The notes under the pieces are model-generated. The model searched no databases, was not told the origin of the DNA, and saw only the letters and a program-made list of their open reading frames with translations. Source: Trichobilharzia regenti (taxonomy: Eukaryota > Platyhelminthes > Trematoda > Strigeidida > Schistosomatidae). From it: a stretch of 64,000 nucleotides of DNA. Every line of letters begins with the position of its first letter. The stretch's first letter is position 1. Positions 41,429 to 52,045 of the stretch are shown in pieces. The DNA lies in contig OX235264.1 in NCBI GenBank assembly GCA_944472135.2, positions 89,786,319-89,850,318 on the forward strand. Direction: 5' to 3'. The translations under genes were made by a program, and so were the position numbers.

Positions 41429-41461
41429 ATTCAGACAAATTACGTCTTCTTATTGCTTTAT

Positions 41462-42330
41462 TATTATTATTGTTCCCTTGGGTTCCTAGTCGAACATACG
41501 GCTTCAACTGCACGTCTCCACTTGCCTCCGTCTTCTGCTGAACTTGTCACCTGCATCCATGTTAGTCCATACTGTCTCAACTCCCCTTCACACGATCTCT
41601 TCCATCTCACCCTTGCACTGACGTCCCACTCACCGCCTCCCTTTCGGCCTCGTTCCACTCGACCAATGGCCTGATGCGCGCGCGATGTCACCAACCGGCC
41701 TCCTCAGTCACGAGTGTCCAATCCATCTCCACTTTCTCCTGCATATCTGTTGGTTGGCGATCGATTCGTTCTTGTTCTGTTTGTTTGTGCACATAGTTTC
41801 TTGTTGGTGATTCCTTCCGGCTGGCCATCTGATCTTCAGTATACAGCCAGCGAAGACAGTTGCTGGTTGATAAAGGTCTGCAAAAGGCGGTTGGAAATAT
41901 TCTTTGTGACCCGCCCGCCCGCCAAGTTTCTGATCCGTATAGAAGAACTGACTGACTTGACGTTGTTTGTATTGAAAATCCGACCGAATTTTGTTCTTGA
42001 TGCTGGCCGAGTGTTGAAGATTTCCAGATTGGTTGTTTCAGGTTGGTTGATGAATGTGTTTCTCGCTCGCCTTCCCGATTCTCGCTCGATTTGACATCCT
42101 CATCCGTTCCGACTGACTGTAGTTGACACAATGCTCCCTAGATAAGTGAGTTAATGAAGTAACCTCTTTCAAACCCCTCCCGTTGATGGTGACTGACGCC
42201 GGATGTTGCTGTTGTTGTTGGTTGGTTGGTTGGTTGGTTATTTTCATAACCTCCGTCTTGTCTATGTTCATCTGGAGTCATGTCTTCACTGGCTACTTCT
42301 TCGACCAGTTTGTCGGCTTTTTTTAGTATG
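41462..42330 (-). pseudogene. RTE/SR2-like non-LTR element 3' end
   Basis: Nearly identical to 14083-15078. It has the same C-terminus (EAVCSTRNPREQ) and AAT tail at 41462-41473. RT debris includes SVLLYGSETWRAGG near 41960. The tail touches the PLE end at 41461, so the two elements are directly adjacent. Confidence 0.75.
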
Positions 42331-42677
42331 CGACGTCGCTGAATGTATGGATCAATAATTCCCTAGGTTTAATGTAATTTGATTTATTTTGTCGTGGCTA
42401 CCAATCGAGTCCAGGATATGCATTTCTTTTCGCTTTTTGTCGTCATTACCTGCATAAACAAAAGTCATGGAATATATCCACATATGGGTATTTTTACTGA
42501 CAGGTGATGTAGAAACCACCGAGAAGATTAAGTTCGCCTTTGTTATGACAGATTTTAAACAGAATATCTATTTCCTTCACAATGTAGTTGCTTAGTATGC
42601 CTTTACAAATAAGGTGAAAAAAAAATTTATAAAATGAGCAGAACTTCACTTATATTAGACAAATGAATTAATTATGT

Positions 42678-42717
42678 GATATGTATCCACATAAATATAT
42701 ATATGTGGATACATATC
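42678..42717. repeat. 16 bp-arm hairpin
   Basis: GATATGTATCCACATA (42678-42693) is inverted at 42702-42717 with an 8-nt loop. ATATGGATACATATC recurs near 63789. Its role is unknown. Confidence 0.7.
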
Positions 42718-42789
42718 ATTATGTGAATAGTGTGAGAAACTGTCCAGTGGTATTCAGCTTTATTAAAAAAAAACAACCTGGAAATGAAT

Positions 42790-43045
42790 GATCTCCTAGC
42801 TTATCGAGTGGAATAGGAGAACGTTGAGTGACATTACGCACCAGACCGTTGAATGTAACCCGAATGGGAAACGGCGAAATAAGCATTGGTTCGATGTCGA
42901 CATAGTGGGGATCCAAGGAAGAGGAAATACAGTAACCAACCAAAATGTACTACAGAAAAAAGCACAAAATGAAGACATAATACTGATACCGTATCTCCTG
43001 CTAGGAACATAATGGTATAACATTAATAATAATAATAATAAAGGA
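42790..43045 (+). pseudogene. RTE-like 3' end remnant
   Basis: A plus-strand fragment with CGAATGGGAAACGGCGAAAT and an AAT tail at 43021-43040. No coding frame survives. Confidence 0.45.
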
Positions 43046-43049
43046 AAGT

Positions 43050-43790
43050 CGAAGTCTTGACTGATAGATTTGATCAGCCTCAAATCCCAAAGAGAAGACA
43101 AATGAAATTATTCAATCACCAAACACTTACTACTGCATTAATTACAGGTCTACAGGAAGACCACCGCGAGACCGAACATTTTAGGAGTAATATTTCTATA
43201 AATATTGATGTAGATCCAAGTCTCTAAATAGACATCACTTCCTTCATCGTTGCAAATATGCCTTGATGATGAGTACTCACAGGCACGAAAAATAAATCTG
43301 GAGTGTTCTGAAAAATACCTATGTCCTTCTATCAACAAATAGGATAACTTATGTTAGTACCCGCCTTCAGAGAGTTGAGAAAATGTAAGTATGGATTTCA
43401 GCGCTAATCTCCCAGATGAAAATAATCTTATAATCTTCCTGAATCAGACTATATTATGCATGCGTAGTTATGACCGGGACCGAAAAGAAACAGAAGTACT
43501 GGTGGTGAATTTTATTCTTCCTCGAAGTAGCTGTAGATTTCAATGGGACGTCGAAATCTTAAAAGCTGTAAGAGATATGTAAGAAAACATAATTGTTTTC
43601 TTATAAATAACCTAGTACTTACTCATAAGTAGACATGTGAAAAATGATATTTGTAAAATCTCAGTAAGGCTGGAATGAGTAATTCCCACGATTCGTTCGG
43701 CAAACTGGTCCTAACTTCTTCAGGGAAAGTAATCGAAATTAAAATAACAGAGGCTAATAAAAAGGACATCTCTACTTTTTCAAAAACCTT
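43050..43790. other. Unassigned DNA
   Basis: No gene or element recognised. Confidence 0.3.
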
Positions 43791-43794
43791 CTCA

Positions 43795-44040
43795 AATCAT
43801 ATCAGATTATGAGTTTGACCACAGATTAATATCAACTGGAGAACCATTGAAAAATAGGGAGTACTGGACAGCTATCTCATCCTAGTTTGGGAATCGTCGG
43901 AAGTACGCATCAACCAGACGAGGTTCGAACATAGGACCTTCCGGTTACCAGGCGAGCTGGCTCGTATATCATTCAGGAAATGTGACCTCACCCTATTCAA
44001 TCGCCAGTAAGTGAATTCCAACCTCCACCAATTCGTGATG
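43795..44040 (-). mobile_element. Diverged hammerhead-type SINE, minus copy
   Basis: On the minus strand the B box region (GTTCGAACCTCG near 43920) is followed by a decayed ribozyme: CCGACGA core, GAGA for GAAA, then TAGCTGTCCAGTACTCCC. Confidence 0.55.
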
Positions 44041-44109
44041 AGTTTGGTGCAACCACCAAGCAAAGTCATCGGTGGGACAGTCAGTCTCACACTGTCACAC
44101 ACACACAGT

Positions 44110-44860
44110 CTCACACACTGTCAACACCTCAACTCTCGAGCACATTATTAATTCCGGTCATCCAGAAGAGACTCCTTTCAAAGTCACACACAAAGCACAA
44201 AGTGAACAAGTCGTTCTTCGAAAGGATTTGTTCCGCCTACATCTTCTGACGCCATGCAGCTGACGCCTTACCAATCCTTAGGGAGAAACCTGAACTTTGT
44301 CTTCACAAACGTTTCATCCAGCCAGCTCTTTTACTACTATAGCCTGACTAGTATTTCCTCACTTCCCTCATTCATTCCTTCCTTCCTTCCTCCCTTCTTC
44401 CCCTCATTCCTTCTTCGTCTTCCTGAATAACTAGCTGTTTAATAACATCTGTCCAGTCCATTTCATGTTTCTATTCTACAACTCATTTTCAACCTTCCCT
44501 TCTCTTGTCTCTTATCAACTATTAGTTCTGAATGATTATTCATCACTCAACCAATTAGTTGTCAACCCTTTTGATTGAGTACGACTACTCCTAGTCTTTC
44601 AAACATACTTATTGCTCATTCACTCTGACTTGCTTCATCGCTCCCTCAAAGTTACCTTTGACCTCTGTTGTCAATCATCAATCAATCAATCCATCAATCT
44701 ATGTTGTATGCATAAACAACACCCTACACAAACCTACAGCCTTGAAGTGACTCTACGAAAAGTGATCTCTTTACTGACAAGGCATGTCTTCTTCTTAATA
44801 TTAAAACAAAAAGTTAGTAGAAAGAGTTATTCCAAATCAGATGAGATCAGATCATATCAG
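44110..44860 (+). pseudogene. Penelope-like 3' fragment
   Basis: A plus-strand frame reads LEHIINSGHPEETPFKVTHK, then in another frame LREKPELCLHKRFIQPALLL near 44278-44337. These match the C-terminal end after the GIY-YIG domain of other copies. The rest to about 44860 is AT/TC-rich 3' UTR. It ends only a few hundred bases from the tubulin promoter. Confidence 0.55.
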
Positions 44861-44929
44861 ATCACGGCATGAGACCAGGTGAGGTGATATCACACCGGGA
44901 GGATGACGCCTGCCCAAGGCGATACTCCA

Positions 44930-45195
44930 CATGAACCAATCACAATTGAGATTGACTATTATTGGTGTGTAGAAAATGAAGGTGAATAATTAATTATTAT
45001 TATTATTATTATAACAGCTCTTATCACATGCATCCCCTTGACAAAGTGTTCTGATGAATGGTGATTGGGTGAACGATGCAGACGATCAGACCAATCAATG
45101 AGCAGCTGAAATCAAGCATGTCAGTTTAGCTATATAAGTGTGGAGATGTGCCGGTAGGCGATTAATTTGACGTGACGTGACTTGACGTGACTGTA
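44930..45195 (+). promoter_or_regulatory. Alpha-tubulin core promoter and 5' UTR
   Basis: CCAAT boxes are at 44936-44940 and 45091-45095, with an inverted one (ATTGG) at 45064-45068. A TATA box (TATATAA) lies at 45131-45137, about 95 bp before the ATG. The leader contains tandem GACGTGAC-like motifs at 45167-45191, similar to half a CRE, transcribed as 5' UTR if the start lies about 30 bp after the TATA. Confidence 0.6.
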
Positions 45196-45227
45196 CTTGT
45201 CGAAAGCGGTTGTCAGCAAGCAGCATC

Positions 45228-47087
45228 ATGGTAGGTCGTTGTTCTTGTTTATGTGTTATGCATTGTGATGGTGACTTAAGCTGCTTGCTTAGTTGGTTGA
45301 TGTAGGTGGTCGTGTATGTGTTGATGGTATGTAGTGTGATGTATTACCGACATTGACTGGTATTTGGCTAGCCTGGTAGTGACGAGGAGGAGGAGTAGGC
45401 TGTGTTGTTAGCTAGAATGTGAGGCAGGACTGATTTACTTGCAGGTGAGATGAGGTTCGACCTACAATACGACGTGTTGTAGTATCGGTTGTTGTGGCTA
45501 ATTATTCGATTGGTAATAATCTGGATTAGTGTGAGTTGTGGCTGTCTGTCGAGTAGGCGAAGATAGGAGGTGAAATGTTATCAGATTAGGCGGGGGACTG
45601 GTTGTATGCGTGTATTATCACGAGAAGTTGTATGAGACAATATGTGAGATTCGTTTTGGTAGTGTTTGAAGTTGTAATCTGTTGTAATTTTCTCCTTGGA
45701 GTAAGTTAATCACAGCTTGTTTATTTGTTTGTTTGTCTTTCAGCGTGAATGTATCAGTCTTCATGTTGGTCAAGCGGGTGTCCAGATGGGCGATTCGTGT
45801 TGGGAGTTGTACTGTCTGGAGCACGGGATTGAGCCAGATGGGCGAGTGCTGGTTGACTCGACAATTTCGACGAGTGAAAGTGGAAGTACATTCTTCAGTG
45901 AGACGGGTTCCGGTCAGTATGTTCCACGCGCAGTGTTTGTGGATCTTGAACCGACGGTGGTTGATGGTTTACGCCATGGGAAGTACAAGCAGTTATTCCA
46001 CCCGGAGCAGATGATTACTGGTCGGGAGGATGCGGCGAATAACTATGCGCGTGGGCACTACACGGTGGGCAAGGAGCTGGTGGACGAAGTGTTGGATCGG
46101 ATACGGAAGCTGTCGGAGAGATGCACTGGTCTTCAAGGCTTTCTTATATTCCATTCGTTTGGAGGTGGTACTGGTTCAGGTTTCACATCGTTACTGATGG
46201 AACGGCTGTCGGTGGACTTCGCGAAGAAGGCGAAACTGGAGTTCGCAGTATATCCCGCTCCACACATCTCTACAGCCGTTGTTGAGCCGTATAACTCAGT
46301 CCTGACGACTCATACGACGTTGGAGCACTCAGATTGTGCTTTCATGGTGGACAACGAGGCGATTTACGAGATATGCCGTCGAAATCTGACCATTGATCGA
46401 CCATCATACACGAACTTGAATCGTCTGATTGGCCAAGTTGTGAGCTCGATAACAGCTTCACTTCGATTCAGTGGCGCATTGAATGTGGATTTGAACGAGT
46501 TCCAGACGAACCTTGTACCTTATCCTCGTATTCATTTCCCGTTGACGACATATGCACCGATCATCTCAGCTGAGAAGGCATTCCACGAGCAGCTGAGTGT
46601 CTCAGAGATCACGAACTCGTGCTTTGAGCCAGTGAATCAGATGGTGAAGTGTGATCCACGGAATGGGAAGTATATGGCGTGTTGCTTGTTGTATCGTGGT
46701 GACGTTGTTCCAAAGGATGTGAATTCAGCGATAGCGAGTATCAAGACCCGGAAGTGTATTCAATTTGTGGATTGGTGCCCTACAGGTTTCAAGGTGGGCA
46801 TCAATTATCAGCCGCCTACGGTTGTTCCTGGTGGTGATTTGGCCAAGGTGAAACGTGCTGTCTGTATGTTGAGCAATACAACGGCGATATCTGAAGCGTG
46901 GTCACGTTTGAACCGGAAATTCGATTTGATGTATTCGAAACGGGCTTTCGTGCACTGGTATGTTGGTGAAGGTATGGAGGAGGGTGAATTTTCGGAGGCG
47001 CGAGAAGATTTGGCTGCTCTGGAGCGAGATTACGAAGAAGTGGCCAGTGAGACGAATGTGGACGGGCAATCAGACGACGGTTATTGA
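45228..47087 (+). CDS. Alpha-tubulin, divergent isotype
   Basis: Exon 1 is only the ATG (45228-45230). The intron runs from GTAGGT at 45231 to TTTGTCTTTCAG at 45743, and exon 2 is 45744-47087. The protein has 448 residues and starts [20 protein letters not shown]. It contains the GTP-binding GGGTGSG loop, the [16 protein letters not shown] segment with the catalytic glutamate, and the [20 protein letters not shown] and [20 protein letters not shown] blocks. An intron right after ATG is typical of animal alpha-tubulin genes, so this is not a processed copy. Position 40 is serine, not the acetylatable lysine, and the 35-50 loop is one residue shorter. The tail ends [12 protein letters not shown] rather than a glutamate-rich EEY tail. 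It polymerises with beta-tubulin into microtubules. A tissue- or sperm-restricted isotype is plausible but inferred. Confidence 0.95.
45231..45743 (+). other. Alpha-tubulin intron 1
   Basis: 513 nt, GT...AG, phase 0, directly after the initiator codon. No transposon is visible inside it. Confidence 0.85.
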
Positions 47088-47164
47088 TGTAACATAAGTA
47101 AATTTGGTTATTTGGATTGTAATGTAATTGATCAGAGTTTTCTTTTGTACTTATAAACAAACTT

Positions 47165-47170
47165 ATTAAA
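47165..47170 (+). terminator. Possible tubulin polyadenylation signal
   Basis: ATTAAA lies 78 nt after the stop codon and is the nearest variant signal; I see no AATAAA nearer. Confidence 0.35.
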
Positions 47171-47570
47171 CAACGAGCATGTCTTTACTTGTTTTGCTTT
47201 GCGTCGTATTGTGTTTTGGTTAGTCGTATATATAGTGGATTGTAGTTGATTGTGGTAGGCAGGACTTAGTAGGACCGTTGTATCGGGTGTGAAATGTGCG
47301 TTCGTGTAAGTGTCCGCGTGATAATGATTGTCTCGCCTGAGCTGGTATGATTTTGAATTGAGATGTGGTGTGTTAATGTTTGTGTTGCTGTTTGTCATCC
47401 GTTCTAGAGCGTGGAATTAGGTGTGGTCGATTAGGAGGGACATTTGTGACCATGAGGTTGTTTTGTGAGTCGTGTTACTTGAAGGTGTGTGTGGGGTTGG
47501 TGAAGTGAGTGTTGAGTGGTTGGAGCGTCCAGCGTTGTGTTTTCGTGCTGAAGGTTACGGCGGTTTCGCA

Positions 47571-48125
47571 TGGATGAAGTGGCGATTTACCCGACAGCAG
47601 GGGAAACAGAAATATTAGGTGAGTGACATTACTGAACTGATGATTGCGGTCCCTGTTTTAGGTGGAGTGTAGTAGCAGTGACGACAGACAACAAAGTGAA
47701 AAATCTACGACAAGTGTAAAATAATGATGATTGCCAGCTTGACTGATTGAATTCAGTCTGCACCGAAGATAGGAGTAGACATATTACACTAGTTACTGAC
47801 TATTGTCCAGTCAATAATGGCGATAATGTCAATATCTAAAATTATATGGAGGCCAATTGAATGGTATGAATGAATGGTGGTATTAGCGAATAATAGGAGA
47901 GGACGACAGAGCCAATTAATTATGCTAACGACGTATTTAGTCGTAGTTTTCGCGCTTAACATTATATCAATATTATATGGGACGCGGGCTAATATGAGGT
48001 GTCTGTCTATTGACTAGAAGAGTAGTAACGAGTTGACTGAGTGACACACCACCTCCTCTACTGACGACAGTCTTTATTAGTATTCAACACATTATGATAT
48101 AGTCTAATTGTAGTTGACTAAGTTG
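47571..48125. repeat. Left arm A of an inverted, permuted duplication
   Basis: It matches the reverse complement of 51386-51938 with about one single-base indel visible over 550 bp. The sequence has no retroelement motif. It may be ordinary tubulin-flanking DNA that was duplicated. Confidence 0.85.
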
Positions 48126-48129
48126 GGGG

Positions 48130-50820
48130 AGCGGAGATGATGAACAGTAGTAGTAGGTAAGATGCGAGAGTTAACAAAGTGTAAAAGTGGAGGTTGAATG
48201 ATTGCAGACTACTGTCTTAACTTCATGAGGTGGTAGTAGGTTGGATGGAAGATTCTCTTGGAAATCAACAAGATATGGGATCACCGACAAAGAAAAGTTA
48301 GAGAATGGAAGTATTCTAAGGTATTTTATGCCGCTTTAGTCTCTATTTCAATGCTGTTTAGCTGACAGCATCTTGTGAGCGAACGGACAAGTCCGTGTAG
48401 ATAATGTTTACACCTGAAGGCGTAGTTGAATGTTAGTAGACATTTGGAGGGATTTAACATGGAACCATGCAGCTTAGACCGCTAGCTGATATCCGACAAA
48501 GAACAACTATCAAGTTTGGTAGAGTCAGGTCGGGATTTGTCTAGCAGCGAGACAGTAAGATGGTCAGCGTGCTCAACGAAGGTGATTTCATTCGGAAGAG
48601 GTAAGAAAGAAGAGAACTAACTCTATGCTCAGTAATCAGCGGAGCAGCTGGATACTATTTACCAGTGAATATCGATGGGCCAGACACTGGTATCATTTCC
48701 TAGGTCAGTGAGCTGATTATTCGGTCCTGTCTCATCTTCAAAACTTGCATAAATTGTCTTCTTCAGAGATAAAATACAGTGATTAGAAGTAATGATAAGA
48801 TGGACTGTGAAGTGAAAATTTGATGTGTACATGACCGAATGCAAAGACGATGGATGACGTTACTCAACAGGTAGCATTCTAGGAGTCAATAAAAAATTAC
48901 GTCTAATTTGAAAGTGTGGTTGTCTGGAGAATAGTGAACCACATGCACAATGGTCACAGTCGTTTTCACTCACTTCATAAACGGAATCACAGAGGGATTA
49001 ATCGTCGTATCACACTCAGAGATAAGAGAGAGTATGCTGGTGTAGTCTATTTCAGTCCTCGAAAATACATGTGTCTCGACGATGATGTATTTCCTCATTC
49101 TAAGCGTTCACAGATGGCAGTGACTCTCAGGTAGCTTACTAGAATCATACCGGTGGAATGTTCACCACTTTGTACACATCACTGGTGAGGTCGAAACTAC
49201 AAAATCGAATCCAGAGAGCCAGTCGCCGCCCAAGAATCCACTGATATATTCCGGAGTGTGTTGTTGAAGGGGAGGACTCGCTTATGCTGATTATTCCTGG
49301 TATAAATAATTTATCAAACGAGGGAATATTTAACTGACAGTTTCAATCTCTCCTCCTTGATTCATATCATAGACGGAGAGGAGGAGATCTCCTCAAAATG
49401 ATGTCAACTCTGAGAAATGACTGTAGACGAGACCTGTCTCTTATTTTCTCTCTCTCCTACCTCTGTCTCTCTCCCCCCCCTGGGTCTCTCTGCAGAACGG
49501 AACATGTCAGTGGACACAGCAGGAGATTTGAAAATCTCAGGTAGAAGTATATCATTGTAGACTGTTCATCGTCCCAATCAGTCATAAGCTCATCGAAGCA
49601 AAATCCAGAAGAAGTGGTGTCCTCGGTCTCGATTGACTCATTCCTGAAAGGATTGTACAATTATGGATACTTATTAGGAGAGGATCAACACAGACTCGAA
49701 GCCTTCTATTCTCAAACGAATATCTGAATGTGACACCACTTGATTGTGTAAGGAGTTCCAGTCCCAGTTGACCGTCCTACGTGAGAATCCCAATTCCATC
49801 CGTATTTGATCTCTTCCCTCCCCCACCCCACCCCCGCCACACACACACACACACACCGTGGTGGTTTAAGCACTAATTTATGATAACCTATGAAAAGTGT
49901 CAAGGAAGGAGAGTAAATGTTAGGAGGATAAATACAGTAGGATGGAGTGAGATTAGGTAATCACTCCTCCCACATTATGATAATGAGAGAGTAGATTTAG
50001 ACTCTACAAGCTCTTCTCATGATGGGTTATCAGGGTTATGAGATAACTCTCAGTAACTTGGCGTCTCCCTCACCCGATAGTTTCAGTTCGTGAGGTGATT
50101 AGATAGACAGGTGAGTAGTATTTGTCTATGTGTTTGGGTGACTTACCGACAGTTGGAGGAATGGATCATGTTGAATAGTCAACATGTAACCCAACCATTG
50201 CCTTTTCCCAAAAATTAAAACAACCCTACTGAGTAGTGAGGTAGGTAGTTTATGACTATATATCGGGATGACTAATAAACTGCGAGTAGTGCTGCTGAAG
50301 GAGGTGTAGCCTACGCAGAGAAACGCTCTCCAAAACGTTCTTTTCATTTTCTAAACACACTAGGATTGTTTGGAGAAATTTTATCACTTCTAGTGCCTTT
50401 ATTATATGTAAGTCTAGTAGTTGTTAAAATAAATAAATAAATAAACAAACTATGACAAGCTAAGTATTATTTTTCACATCATTTTCTGTCAAACTTCACT
50501 CGACCAGATTTGACCTGACAAATAACCAACCATTCATTCCTGTACTATTAAACAAAGGCTACTCCTACTACTACCACCACTAGGATTATGCTGGGTGTGT
50601 GCATGAATGAAACATGCGCATGAATCATGTTTGTTTGTGTTAATCAGAGGAAGAGAAACACGCTCAGACTAAGAGAGAAAAAAAGATCAAGGTCACATTA
50701 TAGTGACGATAATTAGAGTGACATACAGTGAATTAAATCACACTGATTCAATTCAGTATTTGTTGTTGGTGTGTGTTGTAAGACAAAGCGATCAACCTTG
50801 AGATTAAAGCTTAGGGTTTT
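48130..50820. other. Unassigned DNA between the duplicated blocks
   Basis: I recognise no gene. Pyrimidine-rich tracts lie near 49440-49490, and a CA/GT microsatellite near 49838-49856. Confidence 0.35.
48757..48860. repeat. Left block B of the permuted duplication
   Basis: It matches the reverse complement of 51931-52030. In the right copy it is joined directly to block A, in the opposite order from the left side. Confidence 0.8.
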
Positions 50821-50829
50821 AGTTTATTT

Positions 50830-50878
50830 AAGAACACAATTTTCAGCGAAGAGACTCTTCGCTGAAAATTTTGTTCTT
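50830..50878. repeat. Near-perfect 24 bp-arm hairpin from PLE ends
   Basis: 50830-50853 and 50855-50878 are inverted copies with one mismatch and a 1-nt spacer. The centre (TTCAGCGAAGAGACTCTTCG) matches the PLE family A 3' terminal region (for example 54114-54129). It looks like two PLE ends fused head to head. Confidence 0.75.
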
Positions 50879-51385
50879 ATGCTACAATGGGAATTATTAA
50901 ATTATTTTAGTTATTTGTCTAGCAGAGGAGATCACGAGTTGACCAGTATTTATCGATTAGATTGAAGGGGATTGTGTGGATGAATCATCTAGCGACTACG
51001 TTATAAATGAATTTCTGTTCCAAATTGACCAGGTATATGGATGAATGAAGAGAGGTCACCACAAAGTTCAATAGCTATGCGTATAACAATAGTAATAATA
51101 ATAATAATATATTAATAATAAATAAGGCGGAGTTAACTGGGAAATGTGAATATGTGGTGGGGATGTCAGATGAGAGAAGTGTCATGAGTAAAATAAATCA
51201 GCTTCATAGAAAGAATGGGATAAGGTGAAGTGGAATAAGCGAAAGTATATATCAGAAGTGAAGTATATGAAATAGAGAGAGAGAGAGGATGTTTTGTGCA
51301 TCAGATGATGTGTATGACTAAGCCTAATGTTACAACAAAATGGCTTTGTACAGGGGGAGTCTTAATTTTATGCTGTGTATTGTGA

Positions 51386-52030
51386 AACTTAGTCAACTAC
51401 AATTAGACTATATCATAATGTGTTGAATACTAATAAAGACTGTCGTCAGTAGAGGAGGTGGTGTGTCACTCAGTCAACTCGTTACTACTCTTCTAGTCAA
51501 TAGACAGACACCTCATATTAGCCCGCGTCCCATATAATATTGATATAATGTTAAGCGCGAAAACTACGACTAAATACGTCGTTAGCATAATTAATTGGCT
51601 CTGTCGTCCTCTCCTATTATTCGCTAATACCACCATTCATTCATACCATTCAATTGGCCTCCATATAATTTTAGATATTGACATTATCGCCATTATTGAC
51701 TGGACAATAGTCAGTAACTAGTGTAATATGTCTACTCCTATCTTCGGTGCAGACTGAATTCAATCAGTCAAGCTGGCAATCATCATTATTTTACACTTGT
51801 CGTAGATTTTTCACTTTGTTGTCTGTCGTCACTGCTACTACACTCCACCTAAAACAGGGACCGCAATCATCAGTTCAGTAATGTCACTCACCTAATATTT
51901 CTGTTCCCCTGCTGTCGGGTAAATCGCCACGTCATCCATCGTCTTTGCATTCGGTCATGTACACATCAAATTTTCACTTCACAGTCTATCTTATCATTAC
52001 TTCTAATCACTGTATTTTATCTCTGAAGAA
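51386..52030. repeat. Right copy of the inverted, permuted duplication (A' then B')
   Basis: 51386-51938 is inverted block A (48125-47571), and 51931-52030 is inverted block B (48860-48757). The join occurs in a shared TCATCCAT. It directly abuts the truncated PLE at 52046. Confidence 0.85.
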
Positions 52031-52045
52031 GATTTTCCTCAAAGT

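Larger units (their letters stand above)
39559..41461 (+). mobile_element. Penelope-like element (family D) between 440 bp inverted copies of its 3' end
   Basis: The left arm (39559-40000) is an inverted copy of 41023-41461, which holds the end of the coding frame and the 3' UTR. I see no difference between the arms. The central part is a 5'-truncated PLE with an open frame (40006-41211). Near-identity of the arms implies that the inverted end formed during or just after insertion. Confidence 0.85.

Noticed and set aside
50270..50345. CTGAAGG...GAAACG, resembling a PLE-type hammerhead
   Set aside because: The core lacks A9, the stems around it do not bracket the core correctly, and no PLE coding sequence lies beside it.
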